A stretch of 64,000 bases of DNA from Paenibacillus sp. FSL H7-0326 (GCF_001955535.1 NZ_MPVN01000002.1:496001-560000), one strand, 5' to 3'; shown: positions 1 through 9,917, counted from the stretch's first letter. A program made the numbers and translations. Notes: generated from the sequence alone by a model not told the origin.

Positions 1-19
1 TCATTGTTCCGTACAGCAG

Positions 20-1741
20 TTATGCCCCTTTTTTGGCTTCAGCAAGTTTCAGCATTTCTTGAGCATGATGCAATGTCTTTTCTGTAATTTCAACACCGCC
101 CAGCATACGGGCAAGCTCTGTCACTCTGCCCTGTTCTGATAAGGACTCGACCTGCGTCATTGTCCGTTCATCGTGGACATTCTTCTCAATGAGATATTGA
201 TGATCTGCCATACATGCAACTTGAGGTAAATGTGTTATTGAGAACACTTGGCATGTTGAGGACAAAATAAACAATTTCTCAGCAATCGACTGAGCTGCCC
301 TGCCGCTGACACCTGTATCAACTTCATCAAATATGAGAACCGGTATTTGATCGTGGCGTGCAAATATGCTTTTTAGAGCCAGCATAATACGCGACATTTC
401 ACCTCCGGATGCAATTTTGCCTAATGGTCTTAGGGGCTCTCCAGGGTTAGCTGAAATGAGAAACTCTACATTGTCTATTCCATGCTTGGTTATTCGAATG
501 CGCTTCCCTTTCCACTCCACACCCTTAGGATCTTCCATAATGGAAATCTGGGCACGCATTGTAGTTCGCTCCATTTGCAGATCCTTGAGCTCACGCTCCA
601 CCTGATTGGACAGCTCTTCAGCACAAATTTTGCGTGCCTCACTCATCTCTTCTGCAGTTTCCAATAATCCCTCTAATAATTGATTACGCTCTGCAAGCAG
701 TTTCTCTAAGCGTTCATCTTTATTTTCCAAATGATCGGTTTCCCGTTCAATCTGAACATAATACTGAAGTATGGATTCTACACTTTCACCATATTTACGC
801 TTCAATCCGGTAATCATATTAAGGCGCTCTTCGACCTCCGATAACCGAACAGGATTAAATTCGATCCCATCCCGGTAGCTCCGCAGCTGAAATGCCGCAT
901 CCTCCAGTTGATAAAATGCAGATTGAAGCTGTTCCAGTATGGGATGAATACCTTTGTGATCATATTCATTAATATCTTCGAGCTTCGAGATCGCGTAGCT
1001 CACGGCTTCGAGTCCCTGTGAACCATGAAGCAGCTCATACGCACCTGATACCGAATCCATCATCTTTTCGCTATGAGATAGTTTGACCCTTTCTTCGGCG
1101 AGGGATTCATCTTCACCGGGAACAAGGCTCGCAGCTGCAATTTCTTCCAGCTGAAATCGATACATATCAAGCATTTGATATGCTTTTTGACTGGATTCCT
1201 GAAGCTGTCTAAGCTCCTTCTCTACTTTGACAAAAGCTCTGTATTGCTCACTATACTTTATCTTGATGGGTCGAATGATCGTTTCTCCGTATGTATCGAG
1301 CAGACCTAAATGCTTCTCTGCTCTAAGTAAACTCTGGTGCTCATGCTGTCCATGGATATTAATTAATTGTTCTCCGATTTCGCGAAGCATTGTCAGATTC
1401 ACGAGCTGACCATTGATCCGGGATACGCTCTTACCGGAAACTGTAAGCTCACGGCGAATAACCAGATGTTCATCCGGCTCCGCCTGTATTCCGAGCTCGG
1501 TAAGCGTGTTCCATACGGGGTGATGAGCAGAAAGCTCAAATAAGGCCTCCATCTCGGCCTTGTCACAGCCATAGCGGATTAAATCTGCGGAGCCTCGTCC
1601 TCCTGCAATCAGTCCCAAAGCATCTATAATAATTGATTTACCTGCGCCCGTCTCCCCGGTCAACACGTGAAATCCTGAATGAAAATGTACATCAACTGCT
1701 TCAATAACGGCTAAATTTCGGATTGACAATGTGGAAAGCAT
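20..1741 (-). CDS. recN: DNA repair protein RecN
   Basis: RecN is an SMC-like ATPase that acts early at double-strand breaks and gathers broken ends for recombination. The 573-residue product has the usual family length. The Walker A motif GETGAGKS is at residues 29-36, an SGGEMSR signature at 445-451 and the Walker B LIFDE at 469-473; the middle (about 150-360) is rich in Glu, Lys and Leu, as expected for the coiled coil. A GGAGGTG ribosome site lies 7 bases before the ATG. It follows argR in the same direction, as in Bacillus, but has its own LexA-type operator in the gap, so SOS induction is likely. Confidence 0.97.
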   Translation of the reverse strand: MLSTLSIRNLAVIEAVDVHFHSGFHVLTGETGAGKSIIIDALGLIAGGRGSADLIRYGCDKAEMEALFELSAHHPVWNTLTELGIQAEPDEHLVIRRELTVSGKSVSRINGQLVNLTMLREIGEQLINIHGQHEHQSLLRAEKHLGLLDTYGETIIRPIKIKYSEQYRAFVKVEKELRQLQESSQKAYQMLDMYRFQLEEIAAASLVPGEDESLAEERVKLSHSEKMMDSVSGAYELLHGSQGLEAVSYAISKLEDINEYDHKGIHPILEQLQSAFYQLEDAAFQLRSYRDGIEFNPVRLSEVEERLNMITGLKRKYGESVESILQYYVQIERETDHLENKDERLEKLLAERNQLLEGLLETAEEMSEARKICAEELSNQVERELKDLQMERTTMRAQISIMEDPKGVEWKGKRIRITKHGIDNVEFLISANPGEPLRPLGKIASGGEMSRIMLALKSIFARHDQIPVLIFDEVDTGVSGRAAQSIAEKLFILSSTCQVFSITHLPQVACMADHQYLIEKNVHDERTMTQVESLSEQGRVTELARMLGGVEITEKTLHHAQEMLKLAEAKKGA

Positions 1742-1847
1742 GTTCCAACACCTCCAATGATAACTGTGGCAGCCCTTCTACAGGGAAGGGAACACCTGTT
1801 GCTATTTTCATCTTCGATGTATACTTTACACTATTTCTCACCAAAAA

Positions 1848-1861
1848 GAAACATACGTTCG
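1848..1861 (-). promoter_or_regulatory. LexA (DinR) SOS box upstream of recN
   Basis: Read on the minus strand the site is CGAACGTATGTTTC, which fits the Bacillus LexA consensus CGAACRNRYGTTYC at every position. It lies about 107 bases before the recN start, just upstream of a possible -10 element (TATACA, near 1818-1823), so bound LexA would cover the -35 region. recN of B. subtilis is a known SOS gene. The match is direct; the operator role is inferred. Confidence 0.8.
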
Positions 1862-1882
1862 TCTGTTTTTTTGAAATTTTGA

Positions 1883-2332
1883 TTAAGAAATGTAACTCAT
1901 GATTTGATTGATAACCGTCTTGCTGTTCTCTTCATTTCTGCATATTACCAGGATGGTATCATCACCGCTGATCGTACCCATAATTTCCGGCCACTCAATG
2001 CTGTCAAGAAGTGCGGCCACCGAATTGGCCGTGCCTGGCAAAAACTTCATGACCACCAGATTTGTCGTATAATCGACGCTGAGAAAATTATCAACCAGGG
2101 CCCGTTTCAATTTTTGTCCTGGGTTATATCTCTGGTCCGTAGGGAGTGAATATTTATACCTTCCATCGTCGGTCGGAATTTTTATGAGCAGCAATTCCTT
2201 AATATCACGAGATACAGTTGCCTGAGTTACCTGATAACCTGCCTGCCGTAATGCCTCGACAAGGTCATCCTGAGTCTCAATGTCATTTTGACTAATTATT
2301 TCCCTGATTTTGATGTGTCGTTGTCCCTTCAT
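1883..2332 (-). CDS. argR: arginine repressor ArgR/AhrC
   Basis: This arginine-responsive hexameric repressor of arginine synthesis and activator of catabolism has 149 residues, the same length as B. subtilis AhrC. The N-terminal winged helix includes [12 protein letters not shown], and the C-terminal arginine-binding and oligomerisation domain includes [14 protein letters not shown]. The ATG at 2332 was chosen because GGAGG lies 5 bases before it and the protein then begins [13 protein letters not shown] as in AhrC; an in-frame ATG four codons earlier overlaps the ribosome site. It precedes recN in the order seen across Bacillales. Confidence 0.96.
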   Translation of the reverse strand: MKGQRHIKIREIISQNDIETQDDLVEALRQAGYQVTQATVSRDIKELLLIKIPTDDGRYKYSLPTDQRYNPGQKLKRALVDNFLSVDYTTNLVVMKFLPGTANSVAALLDSIEWPEIMGTISGDDTILVICRNEENSKTVINQIMSYIS

Positions 2333-2357
2333 ACTTGCCTCCATCCAATGCTATAAA

Positions 2358-2843
2358 TTAATATTCGTCTTCATGCTCCCAAATATAATCATCTTCATCT
2401 ATAAGCGTGATTAGCTTCAAGTTATTATCGTCCGTATCTACATACAGTAAACCGTTACAGTTCGGGTACAGCAGCAAATAGGGCAGCAGGCGGTCTCTAA
2501 GTCCAGAGCCTGTCCATTCCTGCGGCATCCGGCTTCTCGAGGTCTTCACAATGAACACCTCATCTTCTTTCTCTGCCACGTAATCAATGAACAGCCGGCT
2601 GTACAGAGTCTGTTTATCTACCTGGAAGGTCAGCGGGACTTTAAGTCTTCCTCCAATGACCTCATAACCTTCTCTTTCCAAAATTTCGAGTGCGGGATGC
2701 TCTTGAATTTCTTCATTGAGTACAAGCTCTGGCAGCTGTTCAGGAACCGGCTCCTGAAGCCATCTGCGAATGCCATACAACACCCAGAATACAATAATGA
2801 TCCCGAGAAAAGCGATAACAAATTTATCATATTGGCCTTCCAT
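2358..2843 (-). CDS. membrane-anchored protein of unknown function, possible degenerate nuclease fold
   Basis: I do not recognise a named family. The 161-residue product has one N-terminal membrane segment (about residues 6-24, ending in VLYGIRRW), a short acidic linker and a soluble domain. That domain reads helix (ALEILEREGYEVI), strand with FIDY, strand with EVFIVKT, helix, strand (GLLYVDTD), which is reminiscent of the PD-(D/E)XK nuclease core but without a convincing catalytic E-x-K. The ATG at 2843 has AGAGGTG 6 bases upstream; the GTG three codons earlier has no usable spacing. It lies between tlyA and argR and is probably co-transcribed with argR. Confidence 0.75.
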   Translation of the reverse strand: MEGQYDKFVIAFLGIIIVFWVLYGIRRWLQEPVPEQLPELVLNEEIQEHPALEILEREGYEVIGGRLKVPLTFQVDKQTLYSRLFIDYVAEKEDEVFIVKTSRSRMPQEWTGSGLRDRLLPYLLLYPNCNGLLYVDTDDNNLKLITLIDEDDYIWEHEDEY

Positions 2844-2936
2844 CCATCTCACCTCTCACAAGGAGATATTCGTTAACCAGAAAAAATATCCTCTTGTGAA
2901 TTTAGGAAATGCGCTGGTTTTATGAATCCAGCAAAA

Positions 2937-2963
2937 GAAACCCATCTAAAAAAGATGAGTTTC
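2937..2963 (-). terminator. intrinsic terminator after tlyA
   Basis: On the minus strand GAAACTCATCT pairs with AGATGGGTTTC (one G-T pair) around an all-T loop and is followed by TTTT. The stem begins within the tlyA stop codon, so it separates tlyA from the downstream membrane gene and argR. Confidence 0.7.
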
Positions 2964-3786
2964 AATGAAAGGTATGGCTCGCTTCGTTAACCACGGCCTC
3001 AATCAGATGATCAATATCAGGTCCCGCAGATTCCACATCTTCTCCACCAAGACGCCAATGGGCCAAAAACTCAATATTTCCTTCTCCACCTGTAATCGGC
3101 GAGAATGTCAAATCAGACAATGCCAGGCCAAGCTCACTTCCGTATTCGAGAAGAGAACGCAGAACCTCTGCATGGACCTTGGGATCTTTGACAACCCCTG
3201 TCTTCGGAACTTTTTCTCTTCCCGCCTCAAACTGCGGCTTGATCAAGGCTACAATATCAGCCGGCTGCTTAAGCAGCTGAATAAGAGGTGGAAGTATAAT
3301 CTTTAAAGAGATGAAGGATACATCAATGCTCGCGGTATCCGGTACAGGACCTGTCAAATGCTCAGGTGTCACATACCTAAAATTGGTTCTTTCCATAACC
3401 GTGACCTGTGGATGGTTGCGAAGCGACCAATCCAATTGATTGTAACCTACATCGATCGCATACACATGTGATGCACCATGCTGCAGTGCACAATCTGTAA
3501 ACCCGCCTGTTGAAGAACCAATATCAAGCATCGTTCGCCCTTTCATCTCAATATGGAATTGACGAATTGCTTTTTCCAGCTTAAGTCCACCGCGCCCCAC
3601 ATAAGGATGTACTGCGCCTTTCACTCGAATGACAGCCTCACGGGGAATTTTCATTCCTGGTTTCTCAATGCGTTCTTCATTGGCATAGACCAGACCTGCC
3701 ATAATTGCTGCCTTGGCCTTCTCGCGGCTTTCGTAATATCCCTGCTCTACCAGCAGGACATCCATTCTTTCTTTGGGAACTGACAT
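2962..3786 (-). CDS. tlyA: TlyA family rRNA 2'-O-methyltransferase
   Basis: The 274-residue protein matches the YqxC/TlyA family: an N-terminal S4 RNA-binding domain (about residues 5-65, starting ERMDVLLVEQGYYESREKAK) joined to a FtsJ-like methyltransferase with the SAM-binding stretch MLDIGSSTGGFTDCAL. Family members methylate ribose 2'-OH groups of rRNA. AGGAG lies 5 bases before the ATG. It follows dxs as in Bacillus, but a large hairpin sits in the gap and a terminator follows it, so it may form a separately tuned unit. Confidence 0.93.
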   Translation of the reverse strand: MSVPKERMDVLLVEQGYYESREKAKAAIMAGLVYANEERIEKPGMKIPREAVIRVKGAVHPYVGRGGLKLEKAIRQFHIEMKGRTMLDIGSSTGGFTDCALQHGASHVYAIDVGYNQLDWSLRNHPQVTVMERTNFRYVTPEHLTGPVPDTASIDVSFISLKIILPPLIQLLKQPADIVALIKPQFEAGREKVPKTGVVKDPKVHAEVLRSLLEYGSELGLALSDLTFSPITGGEGNIEFLAHWRLGGEDVESAGPDIDHLIEAVVNEASHTFH

Positions 3787-3820
3787 AATTTCTCCTGTCG
3801 TGTAGATTAAACCACATAGC

Positions 3821-3864
3821 TATAGAGCCCAATATGAGCATAACTGCCCTTATTGGACTCTATA
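3821..3864 (-). other. long hairpin between dxs and tlyA
   Basis: The 14-base arms at 3821-3834 and 3851-3864 pair with a single wobble (TATAGAGCCCAATA against TATTGGACTCTATA) around a 16-base loop. No T-run follows on either strand, so this is not a standard intrinsic terminator. It lies about 58 bases after the dxs stop and 35 bases before the tlyA start. An mRNA processing or stability element is possible. Confidence 0.55.
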
Positions 3865-3921
3865 ATTCTCGGGCTTGGTTTATATCATTTCATCTTCTAA
3901 ATTTTTACGGAAACACATTCA

Positions 3922-5829
3922 TCATGAAGGTGTGCTGGTCTTTGGAAGATCATAGGCGAACTCAAGCTTCAGCTTCCGCATCTCTTCAATAACCGCCTGT
4001 ACCGTAAGCCCCACTTCCTCGCGCTGCTCCTTGACACTTCCGTGCTCGATGAACTCATCCGGGATTCCCATGATGTGAATCTTGGTGTCGTACAGCCCTG
4101 CTTCTGAATAGAATTCAAGAATACTGCTTCCGAGGCTCCCCGCTGCAGATGCTTCTTCCAGCACGATCATTTTCGTGTCGTTCGCATGTAAGGATACCAG
4201 CATCTCTTGATCCAGTGGTTTAAAGAATCTGGCATTAATGACACTTACCTGCATTCCCTCACGTTTCAGCAGCTCTGCCGCTTCTTCCGCAATTGGAATC
4301 ATAGGTCCAGCTGCAATGATCGCGTAATTCTCCCCTTGCCGCAGAGTTTCCCATGAACCAATCGGAATGGACTTCAGCTCTGGATCAAGCGGCACACCCA
4401 ATCCATTCAATCTTGGATATCGATAAGCGATTGGACCCTCATTGTAATCCAGCGCTGTCTTCATCATATGTCTCAGCTCATTCTCATCCTTCGGCATCAT
4501 CACCACAATATTTGGAATATGACGTAAGAACGCCACATCATAAACACCTTGGTGCGTTTCGCCATCCGAGCCGACAAAGCCAGCCCGATCAATTGCAAAC
4601 ATCACATTCGCATTATGTCGGCAAATATCATGGACGATCTGATCATATGCACGCTGCATGAAGGTCGAGTAAACTGCAAATACCGGCTTTAATCCTTCCA
4701 TTGCCAGCGCTGCACACATCGTTGCTGCATGCTGTTCCGCGATCCCAACATCAACCATCCGTTCAGGGAATTCCTTGCTGAATGGAATGAGTCCTGAACC
4801 TCCCGGCATGGCCGGAGTAACAGCGACGATCCGCTCATCTTCTCTAGCGAGCTCAATGAGTGTTTCTCCAAATACGTCGGTATACATGGGATTGCCTACG
4901 GATTTAAGCACTTGTCCTGATTCGATCTTATACGGCGAAATACCGTGCCATTTGAAAGAATCCGCCTCAGCCGGTTTATATCCCTTGCCTTTGGTGGTCA
5001 GAACGTGAACGAATACCGGGCCATTGACATTGTCCGCCTGTCTGAAGGTCTCGATCAACTTAGACATATCATGCCCGTCAACCGGTCCTAGATAAGTAAA
5101 GCCTAGTTCTTCAAATAACACACCCGGAACCATCATATATTTCAAGCTGTCTTTGAGCCGGCCTGCAGACTTCGCAAGTGTACCGCCGATTGCCGGAATC
5201 TTACGCAATACAAGCTCAACTTCATCCTTGGCTTTCAAATAATGTCTGTCCGATCGGATCTTGCTCAAATAGTTATGCATTGCTCCAACGTTAGGAGCAA
5301 TAGACATCTCATTATCGTTCAGAATGACCATGAGCTTCTTCTGTTCATGTCCGATATGGTTCAACGCTTCAAAAGCCATACCGCCAGTCAGGGCTCCGTC
5401 CCCAATAATTGCGATAACCTTGTTGTCCTCGCCTTTGAGATCCCTTGCATAAGCCATTCCCATAGCAGCTGACAAGGAAGTACTGCTGTGTCCAGCTTCC
5501 CAGACATCATGTTCACTTTCATTACGCTTAACAAAACCTGACAGACCCTTATACTTCTTGAGCGTGTCAAATTTGTCCATACGTCCAGTCAATATTTTAT
5601 GAACGTAAGCCTGGTGGCCTACATCAAATATCATTTTATCCTTAGGGCTATTATAAGCGTAGTGCAGGGCGATCGTAAGCTCTACCACTCCCAAATTGGA
5701 TGCCAGGTGCCCTCCTGTACGAGAAATTGTTTCTATCAGGAACTGACGAATCTCCCCCGATAATGAAACAAGTTCATCCACAGATAATGTTTTCAGATCG
5801 TTTGGTCCCTTAATTTGTGGAAGGAGCAC
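3922..5829 (-). CDS. dxs: 1-deoxy-D-xylulose-5-phosphate synthase
   Basis: Dxs condenses pyruvate with glyceraldehyde 3-phosphate in a thiamine-diphosphate-dependent step, the entry to the MEP isoprenoid pathway. The 635-residue product is full length: a thiamine-binding motif around [18 protein letters not shown], the transketolase pyrimidine-binding part ([12 protein letters not shown]) and the C-terminal domain. The start is a GTG with a GGGGGG site 5 bases upstream. ispA, whose product consumes the pathway's output, lies directly upstream. An extended -10 element in the gap gives dxs a probable promoter of its own. Confidence 0.97.
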   Translation of the reverse strand: MLLPQIKGPNDLKTLSVDELVSLSGEIRQFLIETISRTGGHLASNLGVVELTIALHYAYNSPKDKMIFDVGHQAYVHKILTGRMDKFDTLKKYKGLSGFVKRNESEHDVWEAGHSSTSLSAAMGMAYARDLKGEDNKVIAIIGDGALTGGMAFEALNHIGHEQKKLMVILNDNEMSIAPNVGAMHNYLSKIRSDRHYLKAKDEVELVLRKIPAIGGTLAKSAGRLKDSLKYMMVPGVLFEELGFTYLGPVDGHDMSKLIETFRQADNVNGPVFVHVLTTKGKGYKPAEADSFKWHGISPYKIESGQVLKSVGNPMYTDVFGETLIELAREDERIVAVTPAMPGGSGLIPFSKEFPERMVDVGIAEQHAATMCAALAMEGLKPVFAVYSTFMQRAYDQIVHDICRHNANVMFAIDRAGFVGSDGETHQGVYDVAFLRHIPNIVVMMPKDENELRHMMKTALDYNEGPIAYRYPRLNGLGVPLDPELKSIPIGSWETLRQGENYAIIAAGPMIPIAEEAAELLKREGMQVSVINARFFKPLDQEMLVSLHANDTKMIVLEEASAAGSLGSSILEFYSEAGLYDTKIHIMGIPDEFIEHGSVKEQREEVGLTVQAVIEEMRKLKLEFAYDLPKTSTPS

Positions 5830-5886
5830 GTGAACCCCCCGCTTTCCTTCATAATTTTTTGTAAATTAGTTATTGTCATAGCCTAC

Positions 5887-5892
5887 ATTATA
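5887..5892 (-). promoter_or_regulatory. extended -10 promoter element for dxs
   Basis: On the minus strand TGG precedes a perfect TATAAT, about 58 bases before the dxs GTG. I see no good -35 hexamer, which is acceptable for an extended -10 promoter. It suggests a second promoter inside the xseA-xseB-ispA-dxs run. Confidence 0.5.
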
Positions 5893-5962
5893 CCACAATC
5901 CACTTTAAATCATAAATTTCGCCAGATAGAGGTGAATTGATGTCTATGCTTTCGCTTGACGA

Positions 5963-6865
5963 CTAATGATCTCTCTTCATCAAATAATCCGCCAATTCCA
6001 GCAGTCGAGATGGATCAGGAATCTGTCCCGTAATCAGCGCTTCTTTTGCAGAAGACGTTAACCGCTCCACCTCAGCCAAGGATTGATCCATACCTATAAA
6101 GAACGGATAAGTTACTTTTTGCTGGTTCACATCACTCTGTGTCTTCTTGCCCAGCTTCTGCTCATCTCCGATTAGATCGAGAATATCATCCTGAATCTGG
6201 AAGGCAAGACCAAGGTCTCTGCCGAACGAACGAAGCGCCTCCAGCTGTACATCATCTGCCCCTCCAATTCTGCCTCCAGCCATGAGGGAGAAGATGATGA
6301 GGTCGCCCGTCTTATGAAGATGAATGTATTCAAGCTGTGATAAGGAAGTCATCCCCTGCTCGCCCTCCATATCAGCCACCTGTCCTCCGACCATACCTCG
6401 TGCACCTGCATGAATAGAGAGCTCCTCCACAATAGTGAGTACGCGATCTGATGGAATATTGAACTTGCGAGCTGCCTGAATCACGCTGTAAAAAGCATGG
6501 GTGAGGAGTGCATCACCTGCAAGAATAGCCATCGCTTCCCCGTATACCTTATGATTGGTCAAACGTCCCCTGCGATAATCGTCATTATCCATGGCGGGCA
6601 AATCATCGTGAATCAAAGAGTACGTATGTATCATCTCTACGGCAGCAGCAACGGGCAGAGCGGCTTCCCGCTCCACGCCAAATGCTTCACATGCTGCGAT
6701 TACAAGCGCTGGGCGAAGTCTCTTTCCTCCGGCCATCAGCGAATACTGCATCGATTCTTTTAAATGCTCAGGAATATCCCAAGCTTCAGGAAAAACGGTT
6801 CTCAGCTCTCGCGCCATCAAGTCGGCGACATCCTGAATATACAATTCTATGGATGGTCTAGTCAC
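5963..6865 (-). CDS. ispA: polyprenyl (farnesyl) diphosphate synthase
   Basis: The enzyme elongates dimethylallyl diphosphate with isopentenyl diphosphate, giving farnesyl diphosphate for quinone and undecaprenyl lipids. The 300-residue product has both Asp-rich motifs: DDLPAMDND beginning at residue 87 and QIQDDILDL near 220, plus the early GGKRLRP stretch. It begins with a GTG overlapping the xseB stop (GTGA), which implies translational coupling. In Bacillus the homologue yqiD/ispA holds the same place between xseB and dxs. Confidence 0.95.
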   Translation of the reverse strand: MTRPSIELYIQDVADLMARELRTVFPEAWDIPEHLKESMQYSLMAGGKRLRPALVIAACEAFGVEREAALPVAAAVEMIHTYSLIHDDLPAMDNDDYRRGRLTNHKVYGEAMAILAGDALLTHAFYSVIQAARKFNIPSDRVLTIVEELSIHAGARGMVGGQVADMEGEQGMTSLSQLEYIHLHKTGDLIIFSLMAGGRIGGADDVQLEALRSFGRDLGLAFQIQDDILDLIGDEQKLGKKTQSDVNQQKVTYPFFIGMDQSLAEVERLTSSAKEALITGQIPDPSRLLELADYLMKRDH

Positions 6866-7116
6866 AAAGAGACACCGCCTTCATCTTCATTACCTCCAAA
6901 AGGCTCCTTTCGAAACTCTCCATCCTCTTCTACGATCATTTCTATCTTACGTTCCACTTGTTCGAGCTTCTGGTTGCACATTTGAGACAGTTTCATCCCT
7001 CTTTGGAACAGCTCGATCGCCTGCTCAAGGGGAACGTCTCCCCGTTCGAGCTGGTTCACAACTTCTTCAAGCTCGGCCATCGCAGCTTCAAAATTCAGCT
7101 CCTGCTCATTTGCCAT
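6862..7116 (-). CDS. xseB: exodeoxyribonuclease VII small subunit
   Basis: The 84-residue product has the typical XseB sequence FEAAMAELEEVVNQLERGDVPLEQAIELFQRG. It pairs with XseA to form exonuclease VII, which degrades single-stranded DNA from both ends. The ATG at 7116 lies 9 bases after GGAGG and gives MANEQEL; the ATG two codons earlier is only 3 bases from the site. It overlaps the end of xseA by 11 bases and the ispA start by 4. Confidence 0.94.
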   Translation of the reverse strand: MANEQELNFEAAMAELEEVVNQLERGDVPLEQAIELFQRGMKLSQMCNQKLEQVERKIEMIVEEDGEFRKEPFGGNEDEGGVSL

Positions 7117-8476
7117 CTTCATTTGCCTCCTTTATCTCCCAGACCTGGCAGGCAAGCTGCCCATCGACCAGTTTAATTTTGACCAAGTCACCTGGAGCGA
7201 CCTCTTTGGTTGATTTCACTAACTTTTTATCCTGCTCATCATATACAAGGCTGTAGCCTCTTGACATAACTTTCAGCGGACTCAGTGCATCGAGATGCCT
7301 CATATTTCCGTGCAGCTGCTGCCTACTCACCTTCACAAGAGATGTCATCGCCGTCTCTAGCTGTTTCTTGTATGACAAAATCTCCTTCTTCGCGGAAGAC
7401 ACCTGTGCAGAGGGGTTAAAACGAACGAGTGAGATCCGCATCCGTTCCTGCTTCTCTCTTGCAAACCTTTTGCGAGAATCCATCGCCCTAATTAACCTCA
7501 TATGGAGCTGATCCAGCCTTTCCGTATGCTGCACCAGACTTCTACGCGGATTCATGAGAACCGGAGACTTGGATAAACGTTCAAGCTTATCTCGATTGTG
7601 CTTGGCTCTTGTTATCAAGCTCTGATTCAGCCTACGCTGATAACCAGCGAGTTGTTCCTTCAGCTCCATCTGATGGGGCACGGCTAGCTCTGCGGCAGCT
7701 GTCGGTGTGGCTGCTCTCACATCTGCGGTAAAATCTGCAATCGTAAAATCCGTCTCATGACCGACTGCAGAAATAACCGGAATTTCGGATCTTGCAATCG
7801 CTCTTGCTACCATTTCTTCGTTAAAGGCCCACAGCTCCTCTAATGAGCCGCCGCCACGCCCGACAATGATGACGTCAACTTCTGCCATCTCATTGACTAG
7901 ATCAAGTGCACGTACGATTGAAGGTGCGGCCGTCTTGCCTTGGACAAGCACAGGATATAAATAAACCTCAGCCAGTGGAAAACGGCGAGTGATAGTCGTA
8001 ATAATATCTCTCACTGCCGCTCCAGTCGGTGAGGTAATCACGCCTATGGATTTAGGATAGCGGGGCAGAGGCCGCTTGCGTCCAGCCGCAAACAAACCTT
8101 CCTCGTCCAGCTTCTGTTTTAACTGCTCATATGCCATATACAGGCTGCCAATCCCGTCAGGCTGCATATGTGTTGCATAGAATTGATATTGTCCATCCCG
8201 TTCATATACGGACACATTGCCCCGTGCAATGACACGGGCGCCTTCCTTTGGAATGAAGGGCAGCCTGCGATTGTGCGTCGCAAACATGATAGACTTAATC
8301 CGGCTGCCTTCATCCTTCAGTGTAAAGTACATATGCCCGCTGGAATGATGTGTGAAATTGGAGATTTCACCACGAATCCATACATCTGTCAGGACAGAAT
8401 CAGATTCCAGCTTCATTCGTATATATCGATTCAAATCTTTAATTGAATAAATGCGCTCTTCAGCCAGAGGAATCAC
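7106..8476 (-). CDS. xseA: exodeoxyribonuclease VII large subunit
   Basis: The 456-residue catalytic subunit has an N-terminal OB-fold nucleic-acid-binding part (ISNFTHHSSGHMYFTLKDE), the catalytic domain with VIIVGRGGGSLEELWAFNEE and ISAVGHETDFTIADF, and a basic coiled-coil C-terminus. The annotated GTG overlaps the AAAGGAG ribosome site directly, so initiation at a CTG three codons later (8467), with better spacing, is possible. It is separated from folD by only 6 bases. Confidence 0.95.
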   Translation of the reverse strand: MIPLAEERIYSIKDLNRYIRMKLESDSVLTDVWIRGEISNFTHHSSGHMYFTLKDEGSRIKSIMFATHNRRLPFIPKEGARVIARGNVSVYERDGQYQFYATHMQPDGIGSLYMAYEQLKQKLDEEGLFAAGRKRPLPRYPKSIGVITSPTGAAVRDIITTITRRFPLAEVYLYPVLVQGKTAAPSIVRALDLVNEMAEVDVIIVGRGGGSLEELWAFNEEMVARAIARSEIPVISAVGHETDFTIADFTADVRAATPTAAAELAVPHQMELKEQLAGYQRRLNQSLITRAKHNRDKLERLSKSPVLMNPRRSLVQHTERLDQLHMRLIRAMDSRKRFAREKQERMRISLVRFNPSAQVSSAKKEILSYKKQLETAMTSLVKVSRQQLHGNMRHLDALSPLKVMSRGYSLVYDEQDKKLVKSTKEVAPGDLVKIKLVDGQLACQVWEIKEANEDGK

Positions 8477-8482
8477 TCCTTT

Positions 8483-9340
8483 TTAGACAAGACCATGAGC
8501 ACGCTTAGCGGACAGCAGCGTATTCTGCATCAGCATCGTTATTGTCATAGGGCCAACTCCGCCTGGAACAGGGGTAATGGGTCCAGACACCTCACTAGCA
8601 CTCGCAAAATCCACATCGCCTGCAAGCTTTCCGTTCTCAAGCCGATTCATTCCTACATCTATAACAACGGCACCTTCCTTGATGTAGCTTGCATCGATGA
8701 AATTAGCCCGTCCAATAGCGACAACAAGAATATCAGCCTGACGTGCAATTTCTTTCATATTTGAGGTACGAGAATGACACATCGACACCGTAGCGTTCTC
8801 ACGCTGAAGGAGTAGTGATACCGGTTTGCCGACAATGTTACTGCGTCCGATCACAACAGCGTGCTTGCCTGCAATCTCAATTCCTGTACGTTTGATCATC
8901 TCAATAACGCCCGCAGGTGTACATGGCAGAAGACTATCGTCCCCAATTACCAGATTACCCACATTGACAGGATGGAACCCATCCACATCTTTTTCAACCG
9001 CTATGGCGTTGATCACTTTCTTTTCATCAATATGACCCGGAAGAGGCAATTGAACCAGAATACCGTTAATGCTCATTTGACGATTCAGTTTGTCAACAAG
9101 AGCAAGAAGATCCTCTTCACTTGTATCACTTGGAAGACGGTGAACCTCTGAATAGAAGCCCAAATCATGGCATGCTTTTTCCTTATTGCGAACATACACT
9201 TGTGATGCAGGATCTTCGCCGACCAGGACCACGGCCAGACCTGGCACAATATTTTTTGCCTTCAGCTGCTGAACTTCTTCTGTAATCGAATTTCGAATAT
9301 CTTCTGAAATTTGCTTTCCGCTAATAATTGTTGCCGTCAT
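8483..9340 (-). CDS. folD: bifunctional methylenetetrahydrofolate dehydrogenase/cyclohydrolase
   Basis: FolD interconverts 5,10-methylene- and 10-formyl-tetrahydrofolate using NADP, supplying purine and formyl-Met synthesis. The 285-residue product shows [15 protein letters not shown], with the catalytic Lys, then [24 protein letters not shown] and the Rossmann [12 protein letters not shown]. The ATG at 9340 was chosen because AAGGGAGAG lies just upstream and the protein then starts MTATIISGK; the frame is open for 19 more codons without family similarity. Confidence 0.96.
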   Translation of the reverse strand: MTATIISGKQISEDIRNSITEEVQQLKAKNIVPGLAVVLVGEDPASQVYVRNKEKACHDLGFYSEVHRLPSDTSEEDLLALVDKLNRQMSINGILVQLPLPGHIDEKKVINAIAVEKDVDGFHPVNVGNLVIGDDSLLPCTPAGVIEMIKRTGIEIAGKHAVVIGRSNIVGKPVSLLLQRENATVSMCHSRTSNMKEIARQADILVVAIGRANFIDASYIKEGAVVIDVGMNRLENGKLAGDVDFASASEVSGPITPVPGGVGPMTITMLMQNTLLSAKRAHGLV

Positions 9341-9406
9341 GTCTCTTCTCTCCCTTGGATCCAAACTATATAAACAATCGTTATGCATTAGAATCATCGT
9401 ACACTA

Positions 9407-9859
9407 TTATTTAACACGAGCCTTCAGAGCTTCAACATCCTGAATCATTTTTCCTAATACCCCATTTACAAATTTCCCAGACTCATCTGTTCCAAAATGT
9501 TTAGAGAGCTCAATCCCTTCATTTACCGCTACCTTGGCAGGGACGTCCTCACGATACAACATCTCGTAAGCAGCCAGTCTCAGAATTTGGCGGTCTACGC
9601 GGGACAAACGGCTGACCTGCCAGCCCTTCAGATAATCAGCCAGCAGACTGTCGAGTGCTTCTTTGTTCTCCCAGATGCCGCGTACATGCTCTAGCACATA
9701 GGCATGCATTACCGCCTCATTCTTGATAACCACTTCACCTTCATTTTCTTCTGCAGCTTCCTCAAACAGCATATCCACTGCAGCTTTCGCCTCGACCTCA
9801 TTCATTTCCATCTGATACAGACTTTGAACCACGATTTCCCTTGCCAAACGTCTTTTCAT
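9407..9859 (-). CDS. nusB: transcription antitermination factor NusB
   Basis: NusB binds boxA RNA with NusE (S10) and supports antitermination on rRNA operons. The 150-residue product begins MKRRLAREIVVQSLYQME and carries SRVDRQILRLAAYEML and the C-terminal KFVNGVLGKM typical of the family. A GGAGGCAGG ribosome site lies before the ATG. It follows an unusual long hairpin that ends the asp23-amaP unit and sits directly upstream of folD, as in Bacillus. Confidence 0.95.
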   Translation of the reverse strand: MKRRLAREIVVQSLYQMEMNEVEAKAAVDMLFEEAAEENEGEVVIKNEAVMHAYVLEHVRGIWENKEALDSLLADYLKGWQVSRLSRVDRQILRLAAYEMLYREDVPAKVAVNEGIELSKHFGTDESGKFVNGVLGKMIQDVEALKARVK

Positions 9860-9917
9860 TTCCTGCCTCCTGCTTTCATATCTAATCTATCCGTGATTTA
9901 CAATGTATTCTTCACAC

